A stretch of DNA of 64,000 nucleotides from Isoetes taiwanensis (Eukaryota; Streptophyta; Lycopodiopsida; Isoetales; Isoetaceae): the NCBI GenBank assembly GCA_021234155.1, contig JAJEKV010000028.1, forward strand, positions 10,558,134-10,622,133, written 5' to 3'. The notes beneath the pieces are model-generated. The model was not told the origin of the DNA, ran no database searches, and saw only the letters and a program-made list of their open reading frames with translations. How positions within the stretch are numbered: the first letter of the stretch is position 1; each line of letters starts with the position of its first letter. Position numbers and translations under genes: made by a program. Positions 32,123 through 44,849 of the stretch are shown piece by piece.

Positions 32123-32680
32123 AACGGACTTAGTGATGTAATCTGGCTTTATTGGATGTGAAAGCTCATGTAATCACTTTGAAATATTATAAAAGTTTTG
32201 TGCTTTTATTGAACTTGTGTATATTTTGTTACTTTTTTTTTACCGATTAGAATTACTGAACTTGTGTATTATTATCTGAAAGTTGTGTATTATTATCCGA
32301 ATAGTATTTTACTGAACGTGTCGGGAATCTGGGAATGATGTTAAACTGCTCCCAGAAAGCTTGCACTCAGCACCCACGCCTTGCCTACCTGGTCAAAAAC
32401 ATCGCCATGGCGATTTCTAGGAGCACTGGTGACGCTATGCCTGTTTTAAGTTTTATGTTCCAACACAATGAAGGCATGCCCATACAGTGCTTTTCCTGCG
32501 GATAAAAAAATGGCGAGCCAAAAGTGTGCTGACTGCCATTGCAATTTGCTTGACAATAACAAATTTTCCCTTTCCAGGAGGGTACTGCGACCTATTTCGT
32601 TGTCGATTGAGAAAACCAAATTTTTCTAATTAACGAAACCGTGCTTCCTAGATGTTTTGAGTTCAAAAAGCTGCTTATTC
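32123..32680. other. 3' flank of the ParB-methyltransferase gene
   Basis: AT-rich with ATTATAAAAG and TTTTATTG words that could act in polyadenylation. Contains the perfect 14-base palindrome ATCGCCATGGCGAT at 32401-32414. A short direct repeat (TTGTGTATTATTATC.GAA) lies near 32265-32300. No gene. Confidence 0.55.
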
Positions 32681-32689
32681 AACTCTGTC

Positions 32690-33480
32690 AAGACTTCAGT
32701 AACTTTAGAAAGATTTGCTTTGACCCTAAAACCTGAGGATCAGTCTCCTCTTCCTTAGATTTCTTCCTATCCTTATGTATGGCATAAACATGAATGGGAG
32801 GATGGTGATCATAGCTGGCATCAGTAGCATCAGGGTAGAAAGGATCATGGTGAAAGACTGTATGACGTTTATCAGGTAGTGTAGAAAGCATCTGGGTAAG
32901 ATCAGTGGTCTTAGCAAAAACTTTATAAATAGAGTCAAAACCCTTAGCAGCTTGGATCTTGGGCAACTTCCTTTAGATACCTGGCCTCCTTTCCAAGCCA
33001 TTGATAAAGGCAGTGACCAAGAAGAGAGTTGGGATTGAGACTAGGCATTTCTGGCATTTGCTCATGAATAGTAAAGTTTTCCAATTCATTGACAAGATCC
33101 TTAGGTGCAGCTAACTTACCAAACCTATCCAAGAACTTCTTAACAAGCTCCTCCCATGAGGTGGTTCCCATTAGCTTCTCATAAGTCAGCCATGTTCCAG
33201 CTTTACTTTCTTTTCTTGAAGCATTTCTCAAATTCCAAATGTTTACACCCTTTCTTGAAACCATAGTCCTTGTAATAATCCTCAAACACCCTCAAAAAAG
33301 TATTAGCACTCATGCTGGAATCAAAGGTAGGCAAAGGAATAGGAACATTTAGCTCAAATTGATATGGCATGCTTTGGAGCAAACCCGTGGAGAAACTAGA
33401 AGGCAAATACCTCTCTCTACAGTGTTCTAATGCTTCCAAATCCTCACGTTGTTCTTGTTCAGCTAGAAACTTCTATTTAG
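32690..33480 (-). pseudogene. Ty3/gypsy gag remnant
   Basis: Minus-strand stretches 33439-33203 (LPTFDSSMSANTFLRVFEDY), 33285-32944 (GTWLTYEKLMGTTSWEELVK, KFLDRFGKL) and 32966-32688 follow the retrotransposon gag pattern (W..L...FL.RF). Two frameshifts separate them. A cysteine-rich gag/protease remnant lies on the same strand at 19.8-20.6 kb, but 12 kb away, so they need not be one element. Confidence 0.7.
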
Positions 33481-36400
33481 GAACTATGTATTCTTGAGAT
33501 CTAGGAATATCTCGGTAGAACCTCCAAGATGTTGACCCTCAACCTGGCTTCAAGAGTCAGACACAAGAAACCAACTTGAAACTATGTTCAAGTTGGAGTT
33601 AGAACCTCTAGATCATTTAAGGTGATCAGTCTATACAAGAAACTTTCAACAAAATAGCTCCAAACAACAAGTATTCATACCTTTCCCATTTCTAAAAAAT
33701 GATAGCAGTACTCAGGTCGAGGTGGCTTGCAGGAATGGATTGATTTTCAAAGTTTATTTTCTCAAATTGGCAGAGAAAAGTTGCTCGAGTAATATGGTGA
33801 AATCCTTCACCAAGTCAGAGTTGTAATCTAGGAGATATTCGAGATCAAACTTGGGTAAAAAATTGGTCAATCGCAGTCAATATGCAAAACAGTGATCAGA
33901 AAAATGTTTTTTGAGTTGCCAAATAGTTTTTGGAGAAATTCCAAAGCAAATAGGTGTAAACATAGTTATGATATGGGTCAAGAGATCAAATTGCAATTTG
34001 GATCATAAGAAGTTTTTTTTTTTTTTTTTTTTTTTGAAGAACGTGTTTTACTTCATATTATACACTCAAAATATTACAAAGTACTTCCAGAAGTAAGAAA
34101 TGTCCCTGAAGCATCAATCACTTTTAGATGATTTAAACACAGTCAAGAACTGTCTTAGACAGAATATGGAAATTTGTAACTCGAGTATAGATTGGTTTTT
34201 TTTTGAAAATTTTTAACACACAGGTGTAATAGGAGGCAAGGATAAATGGAAACTTGTCAAAAAAGGATTTGGAACAAAGGATTTTTACTGTCAATTTTTT
34301 TGAAGTCGCAAAACACTAGAAATCATATCAGAGATGGTTTGGAACTTAGTAGGCAATCTTCATTGATGAGAAGGTAATACAAATCATAATAGAATTGTGT
34401 AGAAGGTAATCAGTCCTCCAAACACATCAGAAGATCATTCAAGATACATAAAATAATATAAGAAGGTGTTTTTTAGTCAAATATTTGCAAATCCAACTGA
34501 GGAGTGTACAGAAGGTTAAAGAACTCTTCAGATCATGCTCAACATGTATCAATGTCGAATTTGAGTGTGTTTGGGCCTTTGAAAAGTTTCCTTATGCATG
34601 GGAATCTAATCTTAGGCATTATTCAAAGGGTATGACAGAGGATCATAAGCCATATTTTAATGAGACTCCCACGATACGATTTGCATATTTCCATAGAATA
34701 AACCAGGTATATTCCCATATTTTTATGAAGAGCCTTTATATTTTATAAGGTTTCAAAGGCTTAGACCATGGTATTTCAAACTCGTATCTTGGATTTTGAA
34801 GCTTTTAGGCTTGTTTGTAGAAGGCTTAAAACCACGAGATATATGACCATGTTCAATCAAGTAGGGCAATAACAGTATGCCAAGGTAATAAAAGTAAAAA
34901 TTTGCAAAGTGGAAAAATAAAAGCATATAGGGGAATAACAATGGGGGTTAATATAATGAATGGGGCAAATGATAAAATGGAAGGCAAAATGATAAATAGG
35001 GCCCATGGCTAGGCAAAACATTTGAGGATTTATGACAAAATGGTAATCATGGAGTAAAGATATGATATGGATGTAGGGAATAATGGCTGGGGCATGACAT
35101 GGAGCAAAGATAAATAATATAAACATTCCCAAGAGTCAAATATAGAAATGTAGGAAAATAAGGCAAAAAGTGTAAGGGTAGATAGAAATGGGAAATGGAT
35201 GTGGGAATGAGAGAAAATAACTAGGACTTGGAACCATATACCATAGGGTCTTCCAAACTCAGTCTTCCAAACTTCAAACGAGTGTTAATCCAGAATCTTC
35301 TGGAATATGCCTTTGATCAAATGTTTGACTATGAATATAGTACCTCCCATGGAGTTTTACCTTAAATGTTTTGTGTTGACCTTGGGGATGAATTTGCTTT
35401 GACCTTTACACCAATGTTGCCTATCAAAGTCTTCCAAACTTTGACCTAGTCTTCAAGCATAGACCAATGGTTAGCATGTTTCCCTTTGGGGGCAACATCT
35501 TACATTATTTGTATCGACCTCTTGGAGAATCTCTAGTGTTATTTTATGGTTGTCCATACCACGTTCTTGTAGAGCCCGCTTGCTTAAACAAATCCACTTT
35601 CAATGCTTCGAAATCGCTTGAATTATAAAATTTCCAGCTTGAATACTTCTGACTGAAAAAATCACTTCAAAAAATCCATGAAAATTGATTAATTTTTACC
35701 TCGAATTGCCAAACCGACGAAGAAAGAGCTAAGAACAGAAAAGCTTCCCTAAAAAAGCTCTTCTGAAGCCGCTATATGAATTAAATTGCATAAAATTAAT
35801 TATTGGCTAACCACAAAGACCCAAAAGTTTGCTCCCGGTTTTCATAGAGGAGAAACCCTTCGGGGCTTCCAAATTGGGAAACCCTTCGAGAAAATTCCAA
35901 TTATACCCCTCAAAGTTTGCAAAAATTCCATAAATACCCTCCAAATAAAGAGCATTTTTATAAAATTGGTAATAGAGTTTTCGTTGCTCCTAAAGTTCAA
36001 AAGTTGTCTTCATAAATATTATAGATTAGAATGAGATCTTCCGAACAACATCAAGTTCATCGAAATTGGAGTTGAAATTCTTAAGTTATGCTCATTTATG
36101 TCGTTTTTTATATTGCTTACTTAAAATGCTATAAGTTGAAGATTCCAATCCCATTTTAGACGATTCTACTGCTATTGGATAGCTCTCGTCCTCATCTACA
36201 AGTATTTGTAAACTTATATTTGGAATTTTTCCGAAACAAAATGGGAATGGTTTCTATATTTCTTAGTTTTCCAAACTCAATCAGGAGATAATGTGAGCGC
36301 CCCCATTACTAGTGAACGACAAATTCCGGGAAACCCTTGCAGCCTACCTGTTGAAATCAAGAATTTTCAATGTAAAAAAAATTCTCAGGAAGTTTTTCAG

Positions 36401-36560
36401 TAAAAACCATGGAATTCTTCACATTTTTAGGCTGGAAACTAGCTTAAAATTAAGTAGGAAATTTATCTTTTTCTGCACAGAGTTTGTCGCTCACTGCCAT
36501 TACCCTAACCATTAGTGTGAAACAAGACTTATTCAATAATAAAGTGCAGTCCTTATTTAA
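33481..36560. other. gene-free, probably retroelement LTR/leader remains
   Basis: No supported coding region. A T run followed by GAAGAACGTG at 34015-34045 resembles the LINE 3' end at 52.6 kb read from the complementary strand. GAAACCCTTCGGGG and GGGAAACCCTTCGAG (35850-35890) and TGTGAGCGCCCCCATTACTA (36292) resemble plant gypsy LTR ends. The minus-strand gag at 33.4 kb would place its 5' LTR here, but I could not define borders. Confidence 0.4.
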
Positions 36561-36622
36561 ACCTTAAAATGCAAGCAGGAAGGAGGCTGGGAATAATCGG
36601 GAACCAAATCAGGTCTTCGGCG

Positions 36623-37674
<1,052 letters not shown>

Positions 37675-38766
37675 CTGGATTATAAGATTAAAAAAGATTC
37701 TTTTTTTATATGGACAAGTTCTTCTGTCCATAAGGATATGAGCAATAATTATAAGTTAATATTATGGTAAGAAATAGCAGTTGCTATTTATAATAAGTAT
37801 TTGAAAATGGAAAAGTGCTCTGTACTGTTTGGTAGTTGTCTTGAAAGAAGAGCAATGATAAATAAGAAGAACTCTCCCCAAACACTCAAACTTCATGAGT
37901 AGCTGTACGCATAACAGCCTCCTGGATCTGATAAACAGGGGCAAAGTTTCTCTATGGTTTAAAATGTTAAGTTTTGTGACTTGGCTGTGGATGTGTGTTA
38001 AGACAGCTTTGCACAGGAAAAATAATGAAATGGGCGATATGGCATTTGGATCCATCATAAACTACAATTCCATTTTTCAATCTGATGCATGGAGAAATGG
38101 TATTGTAAAAATAAGCAAGAGCTCAATTGTTATCTTGCTTAATTTTCTTTACAGCAGCTTATAGTAAAGATGGCATGACTTTTGCAATTTTCCAATTCAT
38201 CTCATTTTAGAACAGTTGTGGATTTAGATGGCGATGTAAGGTTTATATGTTAGATCACATAGGAAGTATAAGCATACTACTAGCAATTTTGGAAATGTTT
38301 GACTAAAGGGAGTGTGTTTGAGCAATTTTTGAAAATGTTCCATGAGAAGATAGATATATAATCTGCTTAAAGTGATCAGCCATCAAACATTTCCAAAGAC
38401 CTAGAGTCACCTGCAAGACCTTTACAAGACCTTTACTGCCTAGACATACTTGGTTTTACTTCATTGCCACACTCATCTATTCTTGATGTGCTTTCTACCA
38501 TAAGATCATAGCACTACCAAAAAAATGACAACAAACAATATTAAAGATACATGCATCCGAGGAAAACAACACGAGAAAAAATAATGTTATTGTAGTTTGC
38601 TCTTTATGATAAGAAACTATTCCTAAACATAAAAAAAAATTGACATTTGTGTGATACTAGAGACCCATGTTCAAACCATTCTCCTCCTTAATATCCAGAA
38701 CTTGGGCATGTGTATATGAGACAATCCTTCTCTACCACAGTCTTATAAGTATTTGGGCATTGAGTT
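37675..38766. other. no gene seen
   Basis: AT-rich intergenic sequence without coding pattern. ACCTGCAAGACC/TTTACAAGACC short repeats at about 38410-38430. Confidence 0.5.
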
Positions 38767-39925
38767 TTCTACTACCACACACTGGGATGCATCCATCAGG
38801 TTACGGGTCACTGCAGGCTGGAAAGCCCTGTATGCAATGGGGTCACCAGGCAGACTTGTTCAGGGCCTTGGTTGAACCGGTCCTCCTCTATGGGGCAGAA
38901 GTGTGGGGGCCAGTGATATCCCTCACCACTTGGAACGATCTAGAGCAGGTACAGAAGGCCTTCTTGGCCCGCACACGGGAGTGAAGTCCACGGTCCCATA
39001 TCGATATTGCTCCAGAGACAAAGCTTCCTTCCATTACGAGGGTCATGTACTGAACGTCACATTATTTACTTCCGTAAGGTGGTGGCTATGGATGAAGCCC
39101 GGCTGCCCAACCTTGCTTTGGCAAAGGGCGATGGGCCCGCAAATGACTCAAAGCCCGGCTGGAAAGACAAGCAAGCCCGGTGGTTCTCGCTATGGAATGT
39201 GCGGGCACACCGATGTGGACCGGTGCATACACCGAAGGAACGCTGGCCGCCTTGAAGCAAGATTTGATGCTTGCTTCATGGCCAAGCTTTGGGATGCAGG
39301 CCCCTGCACATGTCAAGGTGGCAAATTATCGACAAAGCCGGGTTAATCCCATGCTCACGAGGGCCCACACCACTACCTGCGCACCCATCTACCCATGAAA
39401 AAGCCGGGGTGATTGCTTCCATTCGCGACAGTGCACACCACCTCCGCATTGAGACAGGGAGATGGATTCGGGAGCAGCGGAGGACAGAGTCTGTCCCGCT
39501 TTGTCCAGCGTAGGCCATTGAGGATGAAAGTCATGCCCTCCGTGCCTCGTCCGCTGCACCAAAGATATCCGTGCTCGGTATGCTCGGTTAGTTGTGCCCC
39601 ATCGGGCCTTGCATGAGCTACCGAGCAGCACGCCTCAGAGGGCTTGTTGTTGGGATCGTACCTCAGGAGGTAATGGATACGCCGGACTCGCTTATGCCCC
39701 CTTCCGACATTAACCTCGGTTGTACTTGTGATTATGTATATAATCAGGCAAAGATGTCGGCATCCTTATTGCTACTAAGGTTTTTCCCGAAAACCCTTCG
39801 GGCGAGGGCTTTTAATCCCGGTAGTAGTAATCGCTGCTTTGCTCTCTCTTTGTACTTGGGTCCCATAGGCCAGTTGGTCTCCGTGGACGATAAAATCATA
39901 TTCTATTCTATTCTATTCTATTCTC
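38767..39925 (+). mobile_element. LINE 3' fragment with (TATTC)n tail
   Basis: Plus-strand frames read AGWKALYAM, then LFRALVEPVLLYGAEVWGP, WNDLEQVQKAFLARTRE, VKSTVPY.I and VVAMDEARLPNLALAKGD, which follow the region downstream of the RT in LINE ORF2 (EALVEPVLLYGAEVWG...VQ..FLAR...VK..TPY). Frameshifts lie near 38840 and 38980. The 3' UTR carries the CGAAAACCCTTCGGGCGAGG module and ends in five TATTC units (39898-39923) instead of poly(A). The 5' part is truncated. Confidence 0.75.
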
Positions 39926-39984
39926 TTTATGATAATGGCATGTGTATTAATAAAAGAAAAAACTATTTGGCCATAATAGCCTAA

Positions 39985-40130
39985 ATCAATGTTTTTTTTT
40001 TTTGGTTGCCAGGCAAACCCTCGCTTATGTGGGTATGTGACACATCCTAAGTATATGCTGGAATATACCTAGGATATGCTGGTGACTGCTCCAAACCCAT
40101 TGTTGCGTGTAAACTGGCGGTCTCGTGCGT
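39985..40130 (+). repeat. two-hairpin dispersed repeat, copy 1
   Basis: T run (39991-40001), then GGTTGCCAGGCAAACCCTCG, TTATGTGGGTATGTG, AAGTATATGCTGGAATATAC and CTAGGATATGCTGGTGACTG. It matches copies at 49.6 and 59.5 kb. This copy lacks the CCTCCGTG hairpin. Confidence 0.8.
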
Positions 40131-40194
40131 TATGATTAGGTGTGTGATTTATCTGCCCTGCCAGTTATCCGGTCACTCTGGAGCTCGAGCTATT

Positions 40195-41452
40195 ATGGGG
40201 GCCAAAAAACTTTGCATCATCGGAGCAGGAATGAGTGGCTTGTGCGCCTGTAAGCATCTGCTTGGCCATGGTTTAGATCCGGTGGTTTTGGAAGTCCAAG
40301 ATGAGATCGGAGGGGTTTGGCACCGCACATTTTCCACAACCAAGCTGCAGACCCCTAGCCTTGCTTACCAGTTCTCCGACTTTCCTTGGCTTCAGAACAC
40401 TCTTGAATGTGCCTCCCGGGATCAGGCCATGGATTATTTTTATAACTATGATGTTAAGTTTGATGTTCTCCCTAGGATCGGATTTGGACTTATATAATGT
40501 TTCTGTCTTCTTTGTTTGGTCTGCAATTTCTGCGAATTATGGTTATTGGAATGTGTCTCTTGCTGTCAGTGTCTTTGCTGTCTGAAGATGTATATTGGCA
40601 CCAAACTTAATCGTCTGCTATTTATGGCAGGTCATGCAATGCTGTTTGTTAATGCCCAGGATGAAGCTGATATAGTCATCAAATTGACTAATTTGCCAAG
40701 GTTTTTTCTGAAAGGTCTGGTTACATGTCTTACTTATCAAGTTTTGTTCCTCATTGTTCTATTATTCTTCTATGAATGAGACAGACCAGTGGAATAGAAG
40801 GCTTTCTTATTTGCTTTTGTCCATGTCCATGAAACAGGGTATGTCGATATGTATTACAAGAGATGACTACTATAGTTGTTTTATACTTTTGGAGTGACAA
40901 GTGTACATTAGCTTCATAGTGAATAACCATTAATCCATCCAGTTATGAGTCTAATATGACCATCTTTTGAAGACGATATAGATGATGCGGATATTATTAC
41001 TAATGCACATGACAATACTAGGCACACTGATTGTGTTCACAGCACTGCATGTGAGAATGACTCCAGAAGCTTGACTACTGATAACAAAACAGTGGGTTTG
41101 GATATGAGACTTTCTATAAAAGCTAGTACCAACTGGAAGAATATTTCAGAGTTGTATCATGGGCCCTGTTAAACTATTTCCTTTTTTTTTTTAACTCAGT
41201 GTACTTGTTTCAAGTGGGGTTTTATCAGGAATTTGATAGCACATGATTGTCAATATTTTTTGATACATGAGGGTATGTGTTCTGGTCAAGTTCTGTGCTT
41301 CTTTGGGTTCTGACCTCCAAACAGACCTTTATCATGCAATTTTGAGCTTGTAGATTCATTGATGTAAAATAGACTAGGAACAACATTATATAGCATCTCT
41401 GGATTTGCAGTGCACAGTCTTATGCAGAAGCAGCCATTGGAAAAATCCAGGT
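40195..41452 (+). pseudogene. flavin-containing monooxygenase, fragmentary
   Basis: Exon 1 (ATG 40195 to about 40480) starts MGAKKLCIIGAGMSGLCACK with the FAD-binding GxGxxG motif, then GGVWHRTFSTTKLQTPSLAY and QFSDFPWL, diagnostic of plant FMO-like proteins. A small exon at 41410-41449 (acceptor GATTTGCAG, donor CCAG|GTAATT) reads CTVLCRSSHWKNP, matching the T-V-x-R-x-x-HW block after the NADPH site. The NADPH-binding GxGxSA segment and the C-terminal third are not found. Class B flavin monooxygenases oxidise N, S or C-H positions of small metabolites. Probably a pseudogene, unless long introns hide the rest. Confidence 0.65.
40950..41170 (+). other. open segment of unclear status inside the FMO locus
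   Basis: Reads DDIDDADIITNAHDNTRHTD then CVHSTACENDSRSL and LSIKASTNWKNISEL, 65 residues without a stop and rich in Asp/Asn/Ser. It does not match the FMO core. It may be a lineage-specific insertion or chance. Confidence 0.25.
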
Positions 41453-41796
41453 AATTCCTTCATCTCCTTCGTCCTTCGTGGCCGCCTTCTACACTCGACT
41501 TCTATTCACTTCGGCATGCAGCTAAACTGTGGTTCGTTACCTGCCTTCAATAGCATCCTTCTCATCCTTCATTCTTTGTATTCATCCTTCTTCATGTTTA
41601 TTTTTCAACAACCAAGTCCATGCTGAAAGCAGATACTAATGTTTTGGTCTCTTATTTCCACAGGTAAAATTTGATACTTTGGTGGCAACAAGAACATATC
41701 GCAATCTTAGACTTAACCAGGAATCTTGTCCTTCAGGCTTGTGTTTCATGCAGAGTAGCTTGAGTTGTTTAAGGCTAAACAAAACATGCTTTCTAA

Positions 41797-41975
41797 TTGA
41801 ACAAGTGGCTCTCTCTGCTTCATGAATCGAGACCCTGTCTTTGCAGACGGTATGGCAAGAATGCTACCACTTCAATGGGATTGTGCTCCCAGGATTTTTC
41901 CAGCAAAGGAAAGAGCAAACTAGGAGGCAAGCTTGAAGACCTAGACAAAATGAAAAGCAATACACCTCCTTCTCA
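41797..41975 (+). CDS. possible exon, unrecognised
   Basis: Open segment with SSKGKSKLGGKLEDLDKMKS then NTPPSQ before a donor-like CAG|GTTAGG. A preceding RRYGKNATTSMGLCSQDF would fit the end of a transit peptide. No partner exons identified. Confidence 0.3.
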
Positions 41976-42987
41976 GGTTAGGGCAGGTTTTAAATTTTTA
42001 ATAGTTTTCTACATTGGGTATGTGGTGCTTGACTTAGATGTATATGTGCTCGTTAAATTTGGTAAATAGCTTAATTTCAAGAGCTTATGTAGATCCAAAT
42101 TTCTAGTATAAGAATTATGCGAACGTGAATTTTAGGACATGGAAGTAATTTAAGTAATTGCAAGGCAGATCCTGTAAACATTATGTGATTGCAGACTTAT
42201 TTGGAGTAACTTCTTGTGGATTTCAACTAGTCAGGGTATAGATCTGGATTTGCAACGAGCTTGGCCATGACCATTTACAATATTCAGTTACATCTAAACT
42301 GTGCATGCCATATATGAGTTTGGCATGGTAATATTTGAGCTTGGCATACGTGAATTGCAGATCTATATTGTCTTGAGTTTGATTTACTGGATCCCTGTAC
42401 TTTATAATGTAGACCATGCATTTATATCTATAGTATTAACTAGGCCAGTGTCAAAGTAGCTTTATGTGCTATTGTATATAAGTGGTCGTCTATCACACTT
42501 AGAGCAGGTTAACAGAGCTTGGTTATCTTCTAGTCCGGGGCGTTTCATATCGATACTCATTGCTTTTTTGGCTGTCATTCTGCCCTCAAAAGGCAAGGGT
42601 CAGGCTATGTCAACTTGTTGGATTTGCTGGGTGATAAACATCCTTTTGTGTGCAGTATTACATGCTAGACATTGTCACGTTACAGCAAATGGATAGTTCA
42701 GGTGTCCCCTTGCTTATACAAATAATTGGTTGTTGTATGTACATAGATGACTTTGTTTAGTGCCATTGTTTTAGTCATCTTGCTATTATCACCAGGAACC
42801 AGGGCATTTGGATGGGCATAACCAGTTTGATGACTTTTTAAATGGTCATCTTCATCAAATACTTGAAAGTAATAAACATGTGCAAAAGGCAGTATGCTCA
42901 GCATTTGCAACTTCTCAAGAGGTATAATAAGAGCAAGTTATCTCAATGTGAAAATAAAGTATCATCTTTTTTTAACACCTTTTTTAG

Positions 42988-43061
42988 GAGCTGCTGAGGA
43001 ACTTGCGCCACTTTTAGAACTTATTCTTCAGCTTCTCATGTTTGTTTTCAGTAAATATCAG
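42988..43061 (+). CDS. possible exon, unrecognised
   Basis: Acceptor CTTTTTTAG then GAAEELAPLLELILQLLMFV and FSKYQ before donor CAG|GTATGT. Hydrophobic helix. It may belong with the 41.8-kb segment; function unknown. Confidence 0.3.
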
Positions 43062-44280
43062 GTATGTTGGATGAACTTATCTTCTGCATGATGCCTGGGA
43101 TAATATTATTTTAAACATGTGTTGTGTCTGCAATCTTTTTCATACGATGCAATTTGAAGTCTGGCAGTTACAGTACTGGGAAGCTTAGTGGCTATTGTCA
43201 TCATGAGGATCCAGAAAATAGTTATTAAAACATGGAGATGTTGCAAGTATGTTTGTTTGATTGTATAGGCATCTAGAGTTCATTTACACTTCCTTCCACG
43301 AAACAGTCACTATTATTTCTCATGAAAACACATATAGGCTTGCGAAAGAACATGGTGAATAGAAGCTTGCTTCCATTTGCGGACTTGTAGGCTGCTAACG
43401 AAAAACACCACGAATTTGCATATTGCACCATTATTGAGAAGCTTTTTGAGAGGGAAGCATGCCTCAAATTGAATACTTGACAGTGGTCATTTAGAATCTC
43501 ATCGTGCTAGGTTGGTACTTCTCACTTGAAAAGCATCCACAGGCATTGAGATTTTTTCTCTACGTTGTGTTTTCAAAGCACATAGCAATGTAAAATGTCC
43601 TTTATTTGTATTCTTCGATTTCGAGCATCAACGATGCTAAACGCAGACATATTTATGCAACATTTGATATGCACAGCTTTAGTGCGTGGCTTCTTGAAGT
43701 TGTTGAAACAATTGAGATTGAAGTAATTAGAATTATGTAATATATGAAATGCCCTTGTCTAACTTTTACAACAAATGATACAACAAACAAGTCTTATACA
43801 ATGAAGCAGTAATGTGGAGAAATTTAATTCTGTAAAAAGTGTAATGCTTCGGTTGTGAAACCTCAGAGTTTCCAAAATAATGTGTTTGCATAGCGTAAGT
43901 AACTTTGATCATGAATAGTAATTTCAATCATCAGGTTTCATAGCTTCTCCAAAAAAATTTAAGCGACTTTATGATTAGAATATGATGAGAATAACTTGAC
44001 TCCATTCTCACTATCCTTGACCTCCTTTAGGTCTAAGTAGTATCATGTTTCTAATGGACAAGTACAAATCTTAAGAGAAGTAGCAGCATTAGCTAGTCTT
44101 ATTCAAGAATGAACACAGATAATGGGAACAATGATTGTTAGGGAATGATGCTTAAGTTAGAGGAGCATATTTGGATGGAAATGTTGCAAATGTTGTCACA
44201 TCTACATTCACTCAACCAACAATAAACATATGTTCACCCTTAATGCTGCAAATATTATCGTGTGAAAAATGAGGCCAGAA
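43062..44280. other. no gene seen
   Basis: AT-rich intergenic sequence; nothing supported. Confidence 0.5.
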
Positions 44281-44299
44281 AACCCTAGCGGCTAGGGTT
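44281..44299. repeat. inverted telo-box palindrome AACCCTAGC-G-GCTAGGGTT
   Basis: Perfect 9-base arms. Plant telo-boxes (AAACCCTA) in both orientations, directly followed by GGGCGGCCGCCATGG. Confidence 0.75.
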
Positions 44300-44843
44300 C
44301 GGGCGGCCGCCATGGCCGTCCCCATTACTTGCAGAGAAGATTATGTGCCCCTGTGGGTTTGCTTCCTGTGGCCTGGCAGATACAGTCACGGTGGGGCTCT
44401 TGCTTCCATTTTGTATAAAAGAATGGAGTTTCTTTGACAGGTTTCTTTGGAGGATTAGATCAGAAGTATTTGAAGGTGTTAGCAACAAGAACTTGGATGA
44501 AGATGATGTTGGCTATAAAACATCTGATCTGGAAGGATATTGTATGAGGACATCTGCGTCACAATGGAGAAATGAGTACCGAGGGTTAGGGCGCCAGCCA
44601 TGTCCATCCCTAGTAGTTGCACGACAGAATATTTGCAGCTACGAACTGGTTTCCTGTGGCCTGATTGATGCAGCCACGGTGGAACTATTGTTTCCATTTT
44701 GTATGAAACAATGGAGTTCCTTTGAGAGGTTTTTTTGGAGACCGTTCCTGGTACTTGCAAAACAGGGTATGTGCATCTGTGAATTTCTCTCAACTGGCCT
44801 GGTAGATGCAGCCTTGAATCCTTGGGGTAAATGGATAATCTAG
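44300..44843 (+). repeat. ~300-bp internal duplication (degenerate), open on plus
   Basis: Segments beginning near 44312 and 44597 share CC..GTCC.TCCCTA/CATTA, CTTCCTGTGGCCTG, GATGCAGCCACGGTGG, TTGTTTCCATTTTGTAT and ATGGAGTT.CTTTGA; a third, shorter copy starts near 44745. A plus-strand open frame (44343-44843) crosses all three and shows the repeat in its product (C.F.SCGL.D..TV.LL.PFC). No known domain; I treat it as a repeat rather than a gene. Confidence 0.6.
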
Positions 44844-44849
44844 AGCGGG

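Larger units (their letters stand above)
23400..32420. mobile_element. candidate large DNA transposon with ParB-methyltransferase cargo (degenerate)
   Basis: Two divergent coding blocks, transposase-like on minus (23549-26692) and ParB-methyltransferase on plus (28500-32122), enclose a 1.8-kb spacer rich in palindromes, minisatellites and duplications. The same ATCGC...GCGAT palindrome class occurs beside or inside both blocks (26667, 30139, 32401) and is not seen elsewhere in the window, which ties the blocks together. Outer boundaries are set only by neighbouring elements; I could not find terminal inverted repeats or a target-site duplication. Confidence 0.4.

Noticed and set aside
38903-39631. 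Several overlapping open frames on both strands in the 39-kb LINE
   Set aside because: Only the frame matching the LINE ORF2 C-terminus has a family pattern; the others follow from high G+C content.
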